A stretch of 64,000 nt of DNA. Source: Tranzscheliella williamsii (taxonomy: Eukaryota > Basidiomycota > Ustilaginomycetes > Ustilaginales > Ustilaginaceae). Shown piece after piece: positions 1 through 9,910 of the stretch. The DNA lies in NCBI GenBank assembly GCA_023212725.1, contig JALBYF010000008.1:124001-188000 (forward strand), given 5' to 3'. The notes under the pieces are model-generated. The model saw only the letters and a program-made list of their open reading frames with translations, made no database searches and was not told where the DNA came from. Position numbers and translations under genes: made by a program. Every line of letters starts with the position of its first letter. The first letter of the stretch is position 1.

Positions 1-530
1 AGATTAGCAGCTTTACGGTGCGGCACTGCTCGCCGGTGATCGCGGCGCGCGAGCTGTCGCACCTGCGCGAGCCAGATGCGCTGGCCAAGCTGCAAGACGA
101 GGCACTGTCGATCAAGATCCTCTCGACCAACGAAGTCATCGCCACCTACGTCGTCGACGAGCACCCGATGGAAATCGGCGTCAAAATCCCCCCCGACTTC
201 CCCCTCCACGGCGTCGAGATCCGCGACATCCAGCGTGTCGGCATCAGCGAGCCCAAGTGGCGCTCCTGGCTCCTCGCCGTCCAGCAGCTCATCACCGGCC
301 AGAACGGCCTGATCTTCGACGCGCTCAGCCTCTTCAAGCGCAACGCAGAGGTCCAGTTCCAGGGCCTCGACGAGTGCGCCATCTGCTACTCCATCATTTC
401 GCCCATGGACAGGAGCCTGCCCACCAAACCCTGCAAGACCTGCAAAAACAAGTTCCACTCCGGATGCCTCTACAAGTGGATCTCAACCTCCGGCTCCAGC
501 ACTTGTCCGCTCTGCCGATCTATCCTCTGA
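1..530 (+). CDS. LTN1: E3 ubiquitin ligase listerin, C-terminal fragment (5' end outside window)
   Basis: The reading frame is already open at base 3 and runs to a TGA at 528-530, so only the C-terminal ~175 residues are present. The last ~50 residues form a RING-CH-type zinc finger: C-A-I-C, then C-K-T-C, then H-S-G-C, and finally C-P-L-C just before the stop. Before it lies an RWD-like region with the conserved listerin pattern of a hydrophobic strand, P-P-D-F-P-L, then R-V-G and K-W-R-x-W. In the family, listerin is a ~1,500-residue ligase that binds stalled 60S subunits and ubiquitinates nascent chains (ribosome quality control). A RING at the extreme C-terminus preceded by RWD is diagnostic. 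The first ATG/GTG inside the window is not the true start. The gene converges on the next one with 94 bases between stops. Confidence 0.9.
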   Translation, partial: ISSFTVRHCSPVIAARELSHLREPDALAKLQDEALSIKILSTNEVIATYVVDEHPMEIGVKIPPDFPLHGVEIRDIQRVGISEPKWRSWLLAVQQLITGQNGLIFDALSLFKRNAEVQFQGLDECAICYSIISPMDRSLPTKPCKTCKNKFHSGCLYKWISTSGSSTCPLCRSIL

Positions 531-624
531 TCCTGCATGTACAAACATAGTCTACACTGATCGATATAAAGTAGCTTACACAATTACATGCTTATCATTT
601 CCCGGAATGACGACGGTACTGCGT

Positions 625-3600
625 TCATGTGCGCCGTCGTTTGACACACCCAAGGACTTGTTCGCTGCGTGCCGTGCACTGCTTTGCGGACCGCGCTTTC
701 GCCGGTGCTTCTTGCACGGCTGCCGGCTGCGAGAGCTCTTCTTCGGTCGACTGCTCCTCCAGCGTCGTCGACGACAGTTGCGAGTCCTCGAGACCGGCGA
801 CGACGTACGGCTCGTCCGGCAGACTGCCTTCTACAATCTCGTCATCCGCCTCGACCACTTCCATGTGACTGCGCTCGGCTGCACCAGCCTGCTCGTTAGG
901 AAAGCTCTCGTGGGAGGACACAGCTTCACGTGCGGTAACAGGGCCCCTCGCGCCCTCGTAAAATCGCGCAGTTCGCGGCGGGCGGATCTGCAAACTTGAC
1001 ACCTCTTCGCTCGCCTCTTCTTCGCTCGGTTCCTTCCTTGCCCTCAACGGCCCACCGCCATGCCTCCAACCCACAATGCTTGGCAGCTGTGTGGATACGT
1101 TGTCTTCAGGCACAGCCGTCGCCTGGTGATGTAGTGGTGAGACCTGCGCGGCGCTAGGCTGCGGTCGAGACACGACCTCGTCAGTTGTGTCGTGAGGTAC
1201 GTCCAGAAGCTGCATCCCTAGCCAAGTCGAGTCGGCATCATGCGCTTCCATCGGCTCGGGCGCGGCGTCCTCGTCCTCCGGGTCGAGATATGCGTTCCGG
1301 AGATGTCCTTCTTCGTCAACTCCGAGGGCCAGGAGCCGATCTTCAAGCGGAGCCAGCACGTCTTCGGCCACTTCTTCGGCTCGAAGAATGGCACAGATCT
1401 CTGCTACCACACGACGGGAGGTCTTGCGTGCCGCCGAATCATCTGCCGGTCTAGCATTGCTGAATAGGTCGAAAGGCGCCTTTTCAATTACTGTGATCAG
1501 GCCATCCAGCAACGATCTGACGGTACTGGCATCAACCAAAGCGTTAAGAGGCCTGAAACCCAGAATGACGCCGGTCACGCGGAGGACGAGCTCCGCTAAT
1601 CTCGAGTCTGTGCCTGTCATAACCTGTCCATCTTCTTCAAAAGCTTGCTCGCCGAGGTTGCTGACTTTGGCGTCGAGGAACTTTACGAGCTTGACGATCG
1701 GATCCCGCAGGGGCAGCCATGTCGCCACATGAAGAGTGGTGGCGCTGCCAGGGCACGTCTCGTGACCCCGACCAAGTGTGCTCATTGACATGGTATTCTG
1801 GGACGTGAAGCCAAGGCGTCTCAATTGCTGAAGGGCGAGGTGTAGTCCAACAACTTGGTCGAGAGCTTCCGACGGCAAGATGATGACACTACCCGGGGGC
1901 GCCTCAAGCGGTTCCAGCATATCAACGTAAGAAGTGAGTAACTCAGCTGCCATAAATAGCTGGTTTTCGTCCAGAGTATCTGCCTCAGGCCGAGCCATGC
2001 TTTCTGGCCCGGTGGAGGAAGGTCGAACCAATCCACCCTGGATCTTGGTTCCCAGTTGCTGTACGGATGACGTCGTGATCGGCGCCTGTGAATCCCATAA
2101 CGGTGGCAGCACGCCGTTCTCCCTGAACCAATGCTCTTCAACCTTCTGGGCGTCGGTGGGCATGTTCTGCCGAATCACCTTCCACATCTGAGCGTAAGAG
2201 GCCTTCATGGAGGACCGGTCGAAGGGGACTTGGAAGTGATGTATCAAAACATTGAGATAGCGAGTTGCAAGATCTTCTGTCAGTGCAGTCAGCTGATCAG
2301 GTAAGGATTCTGGCGACTCTATCTGCTGTGACTGCGGATTTGTTTCCGTATGTGTGTCTGATTGTGAGCGCTGCTCGTCACGTTCGTTCAGTTTCAGTAT
2401 TGATTGCTCCATATCCGGCCTTACGGGGGCGCAGGCGAGTCTGTTCGATATAGAGTTACTTAAAGTGACGACCTCATCTCGGCTCGTCTTTGGACCGCGC
2501 CGAGGGAGTTGAGTCTCATAGCCCTGGCTCTCGTCGGCTTCATAGTTGGTGCTCGGTACGCTGACACCCGCATCGGAGCTCGAGACATGGCTGTATTCTT
2601 CCAGCATGTGCTCCAGGTGCTCAGGAGGTTCATCGATCCCTTCATCCCTCCTCCAGCGTTCGATCTCCAGCATTGCTGCAAGATTACCTGCCATATTTTG
2701 CATCATGATACCCTTGAAGCTTAAACCGCGTAGCTTGCACAGCTGCTGCAGGTCTCGGTCTTGTAGCATGCTGCCGGCCGGGCTGTCACCCTCGGGCCTA
2801 GAGTCGGAACTGCGGCCACAATGCGCCTCTGTAGACTCTCCGGCGCCTCCTTGAGCCTCTCTGCTGGCCTTGGCGATCTGCAGTTCGTAGAAAGACCAAG
2901 TTTTCTTACCGAGCAGAGCAAGCCCCTGGGCTGCCAGGCGAATCTGGTCGTTGGACGATGACAGAAGATGCCCGAAGAGATGATGGAGCAGATAGTAGTC
3001 GAGTCCACCTTTCGGATCTAGGATGGTATTTGGAGACACGGTTCTTGGCCTGAAGAGACCCACAAAGCTCTGCAGCTCCGGTAAAGTTGAGTGGCGTTCT
3101 ATGGGTACGATTAGAGCCTCAGGCCAGGCCGTTTGCCCCGCTTGCGCTGCTAAGAGGCGTTTCCTTGTGTCCCGCAGGATAACGCGCCAGCGGCTGGACG
3201 AAACTTGGCCCGGGTTGACGTACACCAATAAGGGCAAGGGTTGAGAACGTGGAGGCCCCCATCGCTGCTGATCGTTGTTACTGCTACTGTCCATTTGGGA
3301 ATAGGTCGCGATCACCTCTCGCGCCAGAGGCTGGGCATTGTTCACGGCATATCGAGAGGCGAGATCGGATACGTGCTTGCAGGTATTGCGTTTTTCGCAA
3401 GCGTGGAAACGGCTTTGAGAAGGATTCATGGTTATAATTTCCGACAAGAAGGGGTGTTCCGACCGGGCGGCCCTATACATGCCGGCCTTGAAACGGTCTA
3501 CATGGATTTTGGAGCCGAAAGCCTTGGCTGTGGCTATTAGCATGTCTTCGTACCCCCAGGTCCAGGAATTTAGGAAAAAGACTGTGTCAGGCGGGTATAG

Positions 3601-4578
3601 CTGCATAAGAGATATGAGATCCTGGCAGGCGCGCTGTTTATCGGGCACGACCTGGTTGCAGAGGAGCAACTCGGTATCGAGGTAGATGTTCTCTAGACGT
3701 AAGTCTTTTTTGCGGGTATGGTTGACCTTTCGTTCTTCGCCAGGCGAAGGGGTGAGGTCCGAGGCATCTTCGAGCGTCCATGCGCCTGCTGTTTGGGAGC
3801 CGTGCTCCTCTTCAAGCGAAAAGGGGGAAGCGGTACTACCTAGAGACTCGATGTGGTCAGCCCAAACATGGGCATCGGAGACGTTTGTAAGGGGTGAGAG
3901 ACTATCTCTAATGCTTCTCCCGTGCACATAGCGAGAGAGTACTGCATTGCGCGTCAATGCTTGGCACCACCAATCTTCTGCTCTCAGATCGCCCGTGTGT
4001 AAGACGGCTCCGTTCGTGCCTTCAACCAAGAACATGGCGCCTCCGAACATGTGATTGCTCTCGATAAGCGTCAAGGTCACCGTAGAGGCTGGTGTATACT
4101 GCACCTTGGTCGGGGTGTTGTAGGGTAAGGGTGTGAGCAGGTCGAGGCTAGCAATCTGATGTCCGGCCAGCTTGGATTTGGCAGTGGCATGTTGCTCAGA
4201 GATGCGAAGATGAGCATAAGGTCTGACCACGCCGCGTGCGCCTTGGTTTTCGGCGGTGCGATCCAGCTCGATCCGGGTCTTTTGACGCTCGTATCTGAGC
4301 AAGAGGGCTTTGGTAGCATGGCTGCAATAGATGGGCGCAGTGATGCCGGGACGATCGAGACCCTTGAGATGATCGGTGTGAATGTGAGTGAGAAGGTAGA
4401 GAAGGGGCTTGTCGAAGTGAGTCTGGTCGGCCGCAAAGAAAGTAGGTCGGCCGCGCTGCTCCACGCCAACAGATCGCCTGTGAGCCGTCAATGAGGCTGG
4501 GAGACGAACAGGGCCTTGATCGAAATGGTCTACACGGATGCGCGGGTATTCGAGAATGTAGCCATGTGAGTTGGTCAT
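625..4578 (-). CDS. Artemis/SNM1-type metallo-beta-lactamase nuclease (beta-CASP, DNA repair)
   Basis: This is a single-exon protein of 1,317 residues. The metal site is visible as H65-I-H67-T-D69-H70. Further on are S-N-H-M-F-G-G and H-T-G-D-L-R-A-E-D, which carry the later metal ligands. A segment with V-F-F-L-N-S-W-T-W-G-Y-E and H-V-D-R matches the beta-CASP part of Artemis/SNM1 proteins. The pattern S-F-V-x-L-F-R-P-R-x-V-x-P near residue 500 matches the DRMBL motif. These enzymes are 5' exonucleases or hairpin endonucleases acting in interstrand crosslink repair and end joining in the nucleus. Residues ~560-1317 are polar and low-complexity with no domain I recognise, so the protein is about twice the length of the catalytic core. 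It is closer to Artemis than to Pso2 by the ligand wording, but the exact subfamily is inferred. It shares a 414-base divergent promoter with the Sde2 gene. Confidence 0.8.
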   Translation of the reverse strand: MTNSHGYILEYPRIRVDHFDQGPVRLPASLTAHRRSVGVEQRGRPTFFAADQTHFDKPLLYLLTHIHTDHLKGLDRPGITAPIYCSHATKALLLRYERQKTRIELDRTAENQGARGVVRPYAHLRISEQHATAKSKLAGHQIASLDLLTPLPYNTPTKVQYTPASTVTLTLIESNHMFGGAMFLVEGTNGAVLHTGDLRAEDWWCQALTRNAVLSRYVHGRSIRDSLSPLTNVSDAHVWADHIESLGSTASPFSLEEEHGSQTAGAWTLEDASDLTPSPGEERKVNHTRKKDLRLENIYLDTELLLCNQVVPDKQRACQDLISLMQLYPPDTVFFLNSWTWGYEDMLIATAKAFGSKIHVDRFKAGMYRAARSEHPFLSEIITMNPSQSRFHACEKRNTCKHVSDLASRYAVNNAQPLAREVIATYSQMDSSSNNDQQRWGPPRSQPLPLLVYVNPGQVSSSRWRVILRDTRKRLLAAQAGQTAWPEALIVPIERHSTLPELQSFVGLFRPRTVSPNTILDPKGGLDYYLLHHLFGHLLSSSNDQIRLAAQGLALLGKKTWSFYELQIAKASREAQGGAGESTEAHCGRSSDSRPEGDSPAGSMLQDRDLQQLCKLRGLSFKGIMMQNMAGNLAAMLEIERWRRDEGIDEPPEHLEHMLEEYSHVSSSDAGVSVPSTNYEADESQGYETQLPRRGPKTSRDEVVTLSNSISNRLACAPVRPDMEQSILKLNERDEQRSQSDTHTETNPQSQQIESPESLPDQLTALTEDLATRYLNVLIHHFQVPFDRSSMKASYAQMWKVIRQNMPTDAQKVEEHWFRENGVLPPLWDSQAPITTSSVQQLGTKIQGGLVRPSSTGPESMARPEADTLDENQLFMAAELLTSYVDMLEPLEAPPGSVIILPSEALDQVVGLHLALQQLRRLGFTSQNTMSMSTLGRGHETCPGSATTLHVATWLPLRDPIVKLVKFLDAKVSNLGEQAFEEDGQVMTGTDSRLAELVLRVTGVILGFRPLNALVDASTVRSLLDGLITVIEKAPFDLFSNARPADDSAARKTSRRVVAEICAILRAEEVAEDVLAPLEDRLLALGVDEEGHLRNAYLDPEDEDAAPEPMEAHDADSTWLGMQLLDVPHDTTDEVVSRPQPSAAQVSPLHHQATAVPEDNVSTQLPSIVGWRHGGGPLRARKEPSEEEASEEVSSLQIRPPRTARFYEGARGPVTAREAVSSHESFPNEQAGAAERSHMEVVEADDEIVEGSLPDEPYVVAGLEDSQLSSTTLEEQSTEEELSQPAAVQEAPAKARSAKQCTARSEQVLGCVKRRRT

Positions 4579-4992
4579 GCTGCTGCTGGCTTGCGTCGCT
4601 GCATGGCTTGAAGCTTACTGCAGGATGGTGACGTCGCCTCTGCTTAGCTCCAGATGAGAGCTCCTTCCTAGGCCTGCGACGACAGGAAAGCGAGTGGCAT
4701 GTCGGTCGCGCTGAGTGGAGCTGTTGGATACGATCCATCAAAGCGTCCAAACATAAAGCCGCACGTCACCGCTCTCTTTTTTGGACACGACCCTGCATTT
4801 TATTCACACATACGGTTGTGAATCTAGCGATTAACTAAGTTATCTTGAATTTCTGAGATGCGGTGTCGATATCGCCAACTTAGGTGGCGAAAAGATCTGC
4901 TTTACCTCTCCTCCCATTTTGCCTCTTGACTACCACTCAGCCACGCACAATCTGGTTCACAAATCACGCCCATTTCTCTTGAGCTTGTCACG
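4579..4992. promoter_or_regulatory. Divergent promoter region between Artemis-like and SDE2 genes
   Basis: These 414 bases separate two divergent ATGs. The part around 4790-4870 is clearly more AT-rich than the flanks. There is no convincing coding exon on either strand. The role as a shared promoter is inferred from position only. Confidence 0.5.
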
Positions 4993-5853
4993 ATGCTCAG
5001 CGTACTTGTCGAGTCCTTTCATCCGCTTCCTCGCCACCTATGCCTCTGCCTTCCCCTTGAGGCAACGGCGGCCGATGTTCGGGATGGTTTCCGTTCGGTC
5101 TTGGGGAGCTCTGCCGCTTGCTTCTCGGTGACGCACAATGGCAGAGGTCTTAGTCCTTCGACCGAGCTGGCGAGCTTGAAGACGGCTGGTTTTGAGTTCC
5201 CCGTAGTGCTGCAGCTACGTGCGCTGCTCCGTGGTGGAAAGGGGGGTTTCGGCTCTATGCTCCGATCACAGGGGGGCAAGATGTCCTCGGGAGCGCGCAA
5301 GACCAACAACGACTCGTGCCGCGACCTGAACGGACGCAGGCTCGGGGTGATGAAGGAAGCCAAGAAGCTCGCCGAATACTTGGAAGGCGAGCCAGAGCGG
5401 AAAAGGCAGATGGACGATGCGCAAAAGAAGAAATACGCCAAGCTCGAACGCATGCTGGGTCGCACTCCGAAAACAGGCAAGGATTTCTCTGATGCGGCCA
5501 CGAAAATGGCTGATGCGGGCGAGGCCTTCGAAGATGGCAGTGCCAGTCCCGAAGCGAGCTCTTCCGCAAAGCAGCCTGAAGCTGGCAAAGCGTCATGGCG
5601 CCCTAGCCAGCCACCTCTTCCGACTACGGCAGGTCATAAGCGCAAGGAACGCATCGAAGATTCGCAGTATATTGAACAAAGCCGCGAAATTGTCGAAAAC
5701 GTTCGCTCAGCAGTAGCTGCCGCCATGATGAAAAAGAAGAAAAGGAAGCCCAACCAGCCCAAGCCGGCCTCCTCATCCACATCATCTCCCTCCAAGGATA
5801 TCTCCATGGCAACATCCGTGCCTTCAACCAGCTCGATCTCTACGTCTTCCTAG
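4993..5853 (+). CDS. SDE2: Sde2-type ubiquitin-fold splicing / genome-stability factor
   Basis: A 286-residue protein. Residues 1-80 look like a ubiquitin-like fold beginning L-S-V-L-V. They end in a conserved G81-G82-K83-G84-G85 followed by F-G-S-M-L-R and the segment N-N-D-S-C-R-D-L-x-G-R-R-L-G. This layout is the hallmark of Sde2. In fission yeast the precursor is cut after the GG by deubiquitinating enzymes, and the Lys-start C-terminal part joins the spliceosome. A charged coiled-coil helix (residues ~115-155) follows, then a Ser/Pro-rich tail with a basic K-K-K-K-R-K near 250. The start is at the first ATG and gives the expected N-terminus for the fold. It is transcribed away from the Artemis-like gene. 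Function is from family knowledge; the cleavage site is seen directly. Confidence 0.88.
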   Translation: MLSVLVESFHPLPRHLCLCLPLEATAADVRDGFRSVLGSSAACFSVTHNGRGLSPSTELASLKTAGFEFPVVLQLRALLRGGKGGFGSMLRSQGGKMSSGARKTNNDSCRDLNGRRLGVMKEAKKLAEYLEGEPERKRQMDDAQKKKYAKLERMLGRTPKTGKDFSDAATKMADAGEAFEDGSASPEASSSAKQPEAGKASWRPSQPPLPTTAGHKRKERIEDSQYIEQSREIVENVRSAVAAAMMKKKKRKPNQPKPASSSTSSPSKDISMATSVPSTSSISTSS

Positions 5854-6530
5854 TCCTCGACCCGCCATCCTTATCCTGAACAGTGCCTACCTTGTACATT
5901 AGTATTACTATCCGCGTGTTGCGAAACTCTGAGTTGCTTCTCGCTCTTTCCATCCGTCACTGTGGCTGGTCCAGCTAGCTTATCTCGTCAAGCTGATACG
6001 GCGGCTGCAGATGAGCAGTGTGAATGGGTCGAAACTGTACTGCGTTTCGATGAGCAGAGCAGCTATGGATGTGATTTCGTGGCAGGCGCCATGGGTGCTT
6101 TTACAACGCGGCCAAAGCGTGATTTGCCATGTTAGCCTCCACCTCACCAGGAGAGACCCTCATTGTGATTATATTACTGCGACTGTGACTCCCTTCGCAA
6201 GTCACACTCACACTTCGGGGCCTTCCGTCTGGTTCGATACTTACGGCCACGCCGATCGTGATTCTGTAGGGCAGATTCCGGGGAGAAGCGCAGCAGGCAT
6301 CCTTGCGTGCGAACTCAAGAGAGGATCGCAGCAGGCATCCTTGCCTTCTCGCCACCAGCGCCCCTCTGTCCAGCTGGTGCTCTTGATCTCGCTTTCGAGA
6401 CAGCCCCCCGCTTTTCTCTTCTGCTCGCAATGTCGACGTGAAGGTGCATTCTCCCGCCAGCAGTAGTAAATCCCACCGCAAGGAGAGTGCTTCTGTTGTC
6501 GGCTGCTGAGTTACTGCAGCGGGTACGACC
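5854..6530. other. Intergenic region, SDE2 3' end to phosphoesterase promoter
   Basis: 677 bases between two genes in tandem. It contains short CA/GT-rich motifs (around 6180-6215, including GACTGTGACT and CACACTCACAC). Open frames here are short and have no recognisable protein content. I see no RNA gene. It presumably holds the 3' UTR of SDE2 and the promoter of the next gene. Confidence 0.4.
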
Positions 6531-8843
6531 ATGCGCTTCTTCTCTCGCCCGTCCGGACCTTCCTCAGCTTCCGCGGCCAACGCTATTCCCGTCACCTTCC
6601 TACGTTTATCTTTGTCGCTCGAGCTTCTAACCACCACCCTAGCATGTTCCCCAGCTGATCCTCTGGCCGGTAGGCTCGCCTTTAACAACCATGTAGACAC
6701 CGATGCTGACTCTCTGGCAAGCTACCGTGCTGAGGTGGAAGGTTTCCAACGGTGGAGTCGCGAACGCGGCCTCATGCCCAGAGCTGACGACACCCTTCGC
6801 GACCTGCAGTGGGGAGATCTCAATATCCTGCACACTACCGATATCCATGGTTGGTTCCAAGGCCATCGCAAACTTTCTCCGCCCGAACCAAACTACTCTG
6901 CTGACTGGGGCCACTGGGCGTCTTTTGCCACCAAGATGAAAGCCAAGGCGCACTCGGAAGGTCGAGACCTCCTCCTTGTAGACACCGGCGACCTGCACGA
7001 CGGCAATGGCATCGCCGATGGATTTCCTCCCTACAACAAGGATGAGCCTGGTGGCAAGGAAGCTGTAGATGGTCATGTGAGCAATCAGATCTTCGCCATG
7101 GTCGATTACGACCTTTTGACGATCGGCAACCACGAGCTATACAACTACACTGTCGCTAAAGATGTCTACCAAAACTTTGTCCCTCAGTGGAGCGGTCGTT
7201 ACATGACGAGCAATGTCAAAATCACCCTTCCTGAGCCCGATGCAGCCAATGCTAGCTCCGCACCCATCGGATCTCTCTTCAATACATTGGTCACTCCCGT
7301 GCAAGGCCTCAAGATCATGTCATACGGTATCCTGTTCGACTTTAGGCTGGCTGCGCCGGGCATCACTGTACAACCGCCCGAACTGATGGTAGAAGAGGCC
7401 TGGTTCCACCAGAGCCTGGATAGGGCGGAGAAATGGGGTGTGGACGTTTTTGTCATCCTCGGCCATATGCCCGTGTCCGGCGACCCAGGCTGGGAAGCCG
7501 TACATACGGCTATCAGAGCTCGGTTCCCAGACACTCCGATCAGCATTTTGGGCGGCCATACCCATGTTAGGGACTGCAGGATGATGGATAGCCAGACCAT
7601 GGCGCTCGAGAGTGGAAGGTATCTGGAAACCATCGGCTTTATGGGCATAAAGGATCTGCAGAAGCGCAAGAAAGCTGGCCACCGAGGCAAGGTCAAATTC
7701 ACGCGCCGGTACATCGACCCGAATCCACGCAACTTTGCCCACCACCTCAAGCTCAAGTCGGCCAAAGAGCTAGCGACGAAAAAAGGAAGCTTCATCCGGT
7801 TCATTATGGATGCCATCTCAGAAGCATGGGGGCTGTCCCGGCTGCACGGCGTGGTCCCGCAAGACTACTACCTGGATCGTGTGCCTTACGGCGACAGCTC
7901 GAGCCTGCTCAGCTTGCTTGCCGACGAAGTCTTACCCAAGGTGGTGAGAGCGTCGGAAAAGACGCGCAGCGATAGGAAGAGCCTGGTGCTGATCAACAGT
8001 GGCTCTCAACGATTCGACGTATACTCGGGGCCATTTACGCGCAACGACCAGTACATTGTCTCGCCGTTCAAAGACGGATTCATGTACATGCCGGATGTGC
8101 CATGGGGCGTGGCCAAGCATCTGCTCCACGGGCTTTCGACGTTCAAGAAGGGCGCCGTAGTAGAAGTGACCCAGGGCGACACACAGTACGCGGGCGAGGA
8201 TGCGATGCTACGATACGGCAGTGGCTTTATGGACGATATCTTCCTGCGCTGGCAAAAGTCGCAATGGTTCGGGTTCATCCAGGCTGAACAGGCCAACCAT
8301 CAAAATGCCGCTGCCAAAGCCGCTGCCAATGGAACGACGTCAGAAGCAACAGTCAAGAGCACGGAGGAGGTCGAAGCCGAGGAAGATGAAGAGCTCCTCA
8401 AGTTCTTCAACAAGTACGATTCGTTGGACAAGCCTTCGCTTGGCTACCGCACCATTGACCAGTGTGCGGGGGATGGGGACGACACTGTCCATTCTCCGCT
8501 GCCGTTTAGCCCGAAGCAGCCGGAATATGTTGCGTCGGAGCCGGAGCCGCGGCCGGCGTCGGACGAGGAGCTGGTCGATGTGGTGTTTATCGATTTTATC
8601 CGCACGGTGGTGGTGGAGCTGCTGAACCGGTACGACCTGGAGCGCAACGGCGCGGGCGGTTATGCGCTCGGCCAGCTGCGGCGGTGGGGGGATGTCACCT
8701 CGCAGCTGCTCTACCCGCGCTATGCCGAGCTCGAGTGGCAGCCGCCCGAGACGCCCGCGAAAGCGGTCGCGGCCCACGCGCGCCGCGCCGGCAAGATGGG
8801 CTACGCCGCCCTCGACGACCCGCCCGCGCCCACCCGCCCCTGA
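6531..8843 (+). CDS. Calcineurin-like phosphoesterase / 5'-nucleotidase-family protein (YHR202W-like)
   Basis: A 770-residue single-exon protein. The two-metal phosphoesterase motifs are all present in order: D104-I-H106, G-D154-x-x-D-G, G-N-H-E (199-202), G-H (311-312) and G-G-H-T-H (341-345). The C-terminal half resembles the 5'-nucleotidase C-terminal domain (N-S-G-S-x-R around nt 8000). A hydrophobic stretch at residues ~20-40 could be a signal peptide or anchor, which suggests the secretory pathway or vacuole. The layout matches the fungal family of yeast YHR202W, whose substrate is not well defined. The last ~150 residues include an acidic low-complexity insertion (E-E-V-E-A-E-E-D-E-E). 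The start is the first ATG after upstream stops. Enzyme class is firm; substrate is unknown. Confidence 0.82.
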   Translation: MRFFSRPSGPSSASAANAIPVTFLRLSLSLELLTTTLACSPADPLAGRLAFNNHVDTDADSLASYRAEVEGFQRWSRERGLMPRADDTLRDLQWGDLNILHTTDIHGWFQGHRKLSPPEPNYSADWGHWASFATKMKAKAHSEGRDLLLVDTGDLHDGNGIADGFPPYNKDEPGGKEAVDGHVSNQIFAMVDYDLLTIGNHELYNYTVAKDVYQNFVPQWSGRYMTSNVKITLPEPDAANASSAPIGSLFNTLVTPVQGLKIMSYGILFDFRLAAPGITVQPPELMVEEAWFHQSLDRAEKWGVDVFVILGHMPVSGDPGWEAVHTAIRARFPDTPISILGGHTHVRDCRMMDSQTMALESGRYLETIGFMGIKDLQKRKKAGHRGKVKFTRRYIDPNPRNFAHHLKLKSAKELATKKGSFIRFIMDAISEAWGLSRLHGVVPQDYYLDRVPYGDSSSLLSLLADEVLPKVVRASEKTRSDRKSLVLINSGSQRFDVYSGPFTRNDQYIVSPFKDGFMYMPDVPWGVAKHLLHGLSTFKKGAVVEVTQGDTQYAGEDAMLRYGSGFMDDIFLRWQKSQWFGFIQAEQANHQNAAAKAAANGTTSEATVKSTEEVEAEEDEELLKFFNKYDSLDKPSLGYRTIDQCAGDGDDTVHSPLPFSPKQPEYVASEPEPRPASDEELVDVVFIDFIRTVVVELLNRYDLERNGAGGYALGQLRRWGDVTSQLLYPRYAELEWQPPETPAKAVAAHARRAGKMGYAALDDPPAPTRP

Positions 8844-9085
8844 CCGTCCACTTGCCACCACGCATTCGCCAGACCTCAGCCAGTGTCTCACACCCAGGCA
8901 TCGCATTACAGCCGTACATCTGCACGCACATTCAGTTCACCACGGCACAACACCATCACTCGCTGCGCTGCTCTAGATACAATACATCTTGTACAGATCC
9001 ATTTCTTGGCGTGGTGGTTGCTAAGGTAAGCGCGAACGGGCGAGAGAGTACTAATCCGCAAACAGGGGAAGGGCGTCGAGGGGGT

Positions 9086-9910
9086 CTAGTGGGGGTGGGA
9101 CTGGGCTTGGTGGGCTACGGTGCCGGTGGCGGTGGTTTTGACGGCGGGGCGTGCGTCCATGCGGTTGAGCCAAGCGGCGAGCCAGGGGAAGGCAGGGTTG
9201 TGGCCGGCGAGGAGATCGCGAGCGGGGCTTGCGCGGAGGTCGTCGAGGATGGGGTAGAGGAAGAGGTCTGCCCAGGAGGGGTGGGGGGGGTTGTTGCCGA
9301 GGATCCAGGCGGGGGAGGTGGGGTTGTTGGCCTTTGCCTGGGACTCTACGATTTCGAGGAGGTGGTGGATGCGGGCGAGGCCGTCCTGGAGGGCGACGCG
9401 GACGGTGTCGGGGTCTGCGCCGTTCTTGCGCATCTGTGCGGCGGGTTTGATGAAGCCGCCCTCGAGCGCGGGGAAGAGTGTCTGCGAGAAGGACGAGACA
9501 AAGCCGTCCAGCCGCGCGCGCAGAATCACCGCGCCCGCATCCGGCACCCCCGAACCCCCCACCCTCGGCGTCAGCGCCTTCACCCCCCCGTGATGCTGGT
9601 CCGCAGAGTGCGCCAGCGGCGCCAAATACTCATCAATGTACCGCCGGATCGCATTCGACTCGTACAGCGTCACCACCTCCTCCCTCTTCGTATACAGTCC
9701 GTTGGGCCGGTGCACAAGCACAGGCAGCAGCCCATACGGATTCCGCGCGCGCACATCCTCCGAGTGCGGCGGTCGAGACACCTCGATGAAATGAATACCC
9801 AGCTCCAGCAGACCCATCTTGATAGAACGCGTAAACGTCGAGGCTGCAATCCCGTACACCTCGACGACGCCCAGGTCCTCGGGTGCGCCTGATCGGTCCG
9901 GAGTCGTCAT
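9086..9910 (-). CDS. Glutathione S-transferase family protein
   Basis: 274 residues if translation starts at the ATG at 9910. The N-terminal thioredoxin-like half shows V-Y-G-I-A-A-S-T-F-T-R, then N-P-Y-G-L-L-P-V-L (with the cis-Pro) and L-Y-E-S-N-A-I-R-R-Y-I. This is the standard GST glutathione-site pattern. The all-helical C-terminal half carries the W-A-D-L-F-L-Y-P pattern. Such proteins conjugate glutathione to electrophiles or act as peroxidases in the cytosol; the specific class is not clear. The frame stays open upstream to an in-frame ATG at 10093, which would add 61 residues without GST homology. I prefer 9910 because the domain begins soon after it. It converges on the phosphoesterase gene (242 bases apart). 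Confidence 0.85.
   Translation of the reverse strand: MTTPDRSGAPEDLGVVEVYGIAASTFTRSIKMGLLELGIHFIEVSRPPHSEDVRARNPYGLLPVLVHRPNGLYTKREEVVTLYESNAIRRYIDEYLAPLAHSADQHHGGVKALTPRVGGSGVPDAGAVILRARLDGFVSSFSQTLFPALEGGFIKPAAQMRKNGADPDTVRVALQDGLARIHHLLEIVESQAKANNPTSPAWILGNNPPHPSWADLFLYPILDDLRASPARDLLAGHNPAFPWLAAWLNRMDARPAVKTTATGTVAHQAQSHPH

Noticed and set aside
6011..6466. 151-codon frame before the phosphoesterase gene
   Set aside because: Composition is of random type and it lies in the promoter/leader zone.
8684..9892. 402-codon plus-strand frame over the phosphoesterase end and GST
   Set aside because: It is antisense to the GST, Gly/Val-biased, and spans two unrelated genes.
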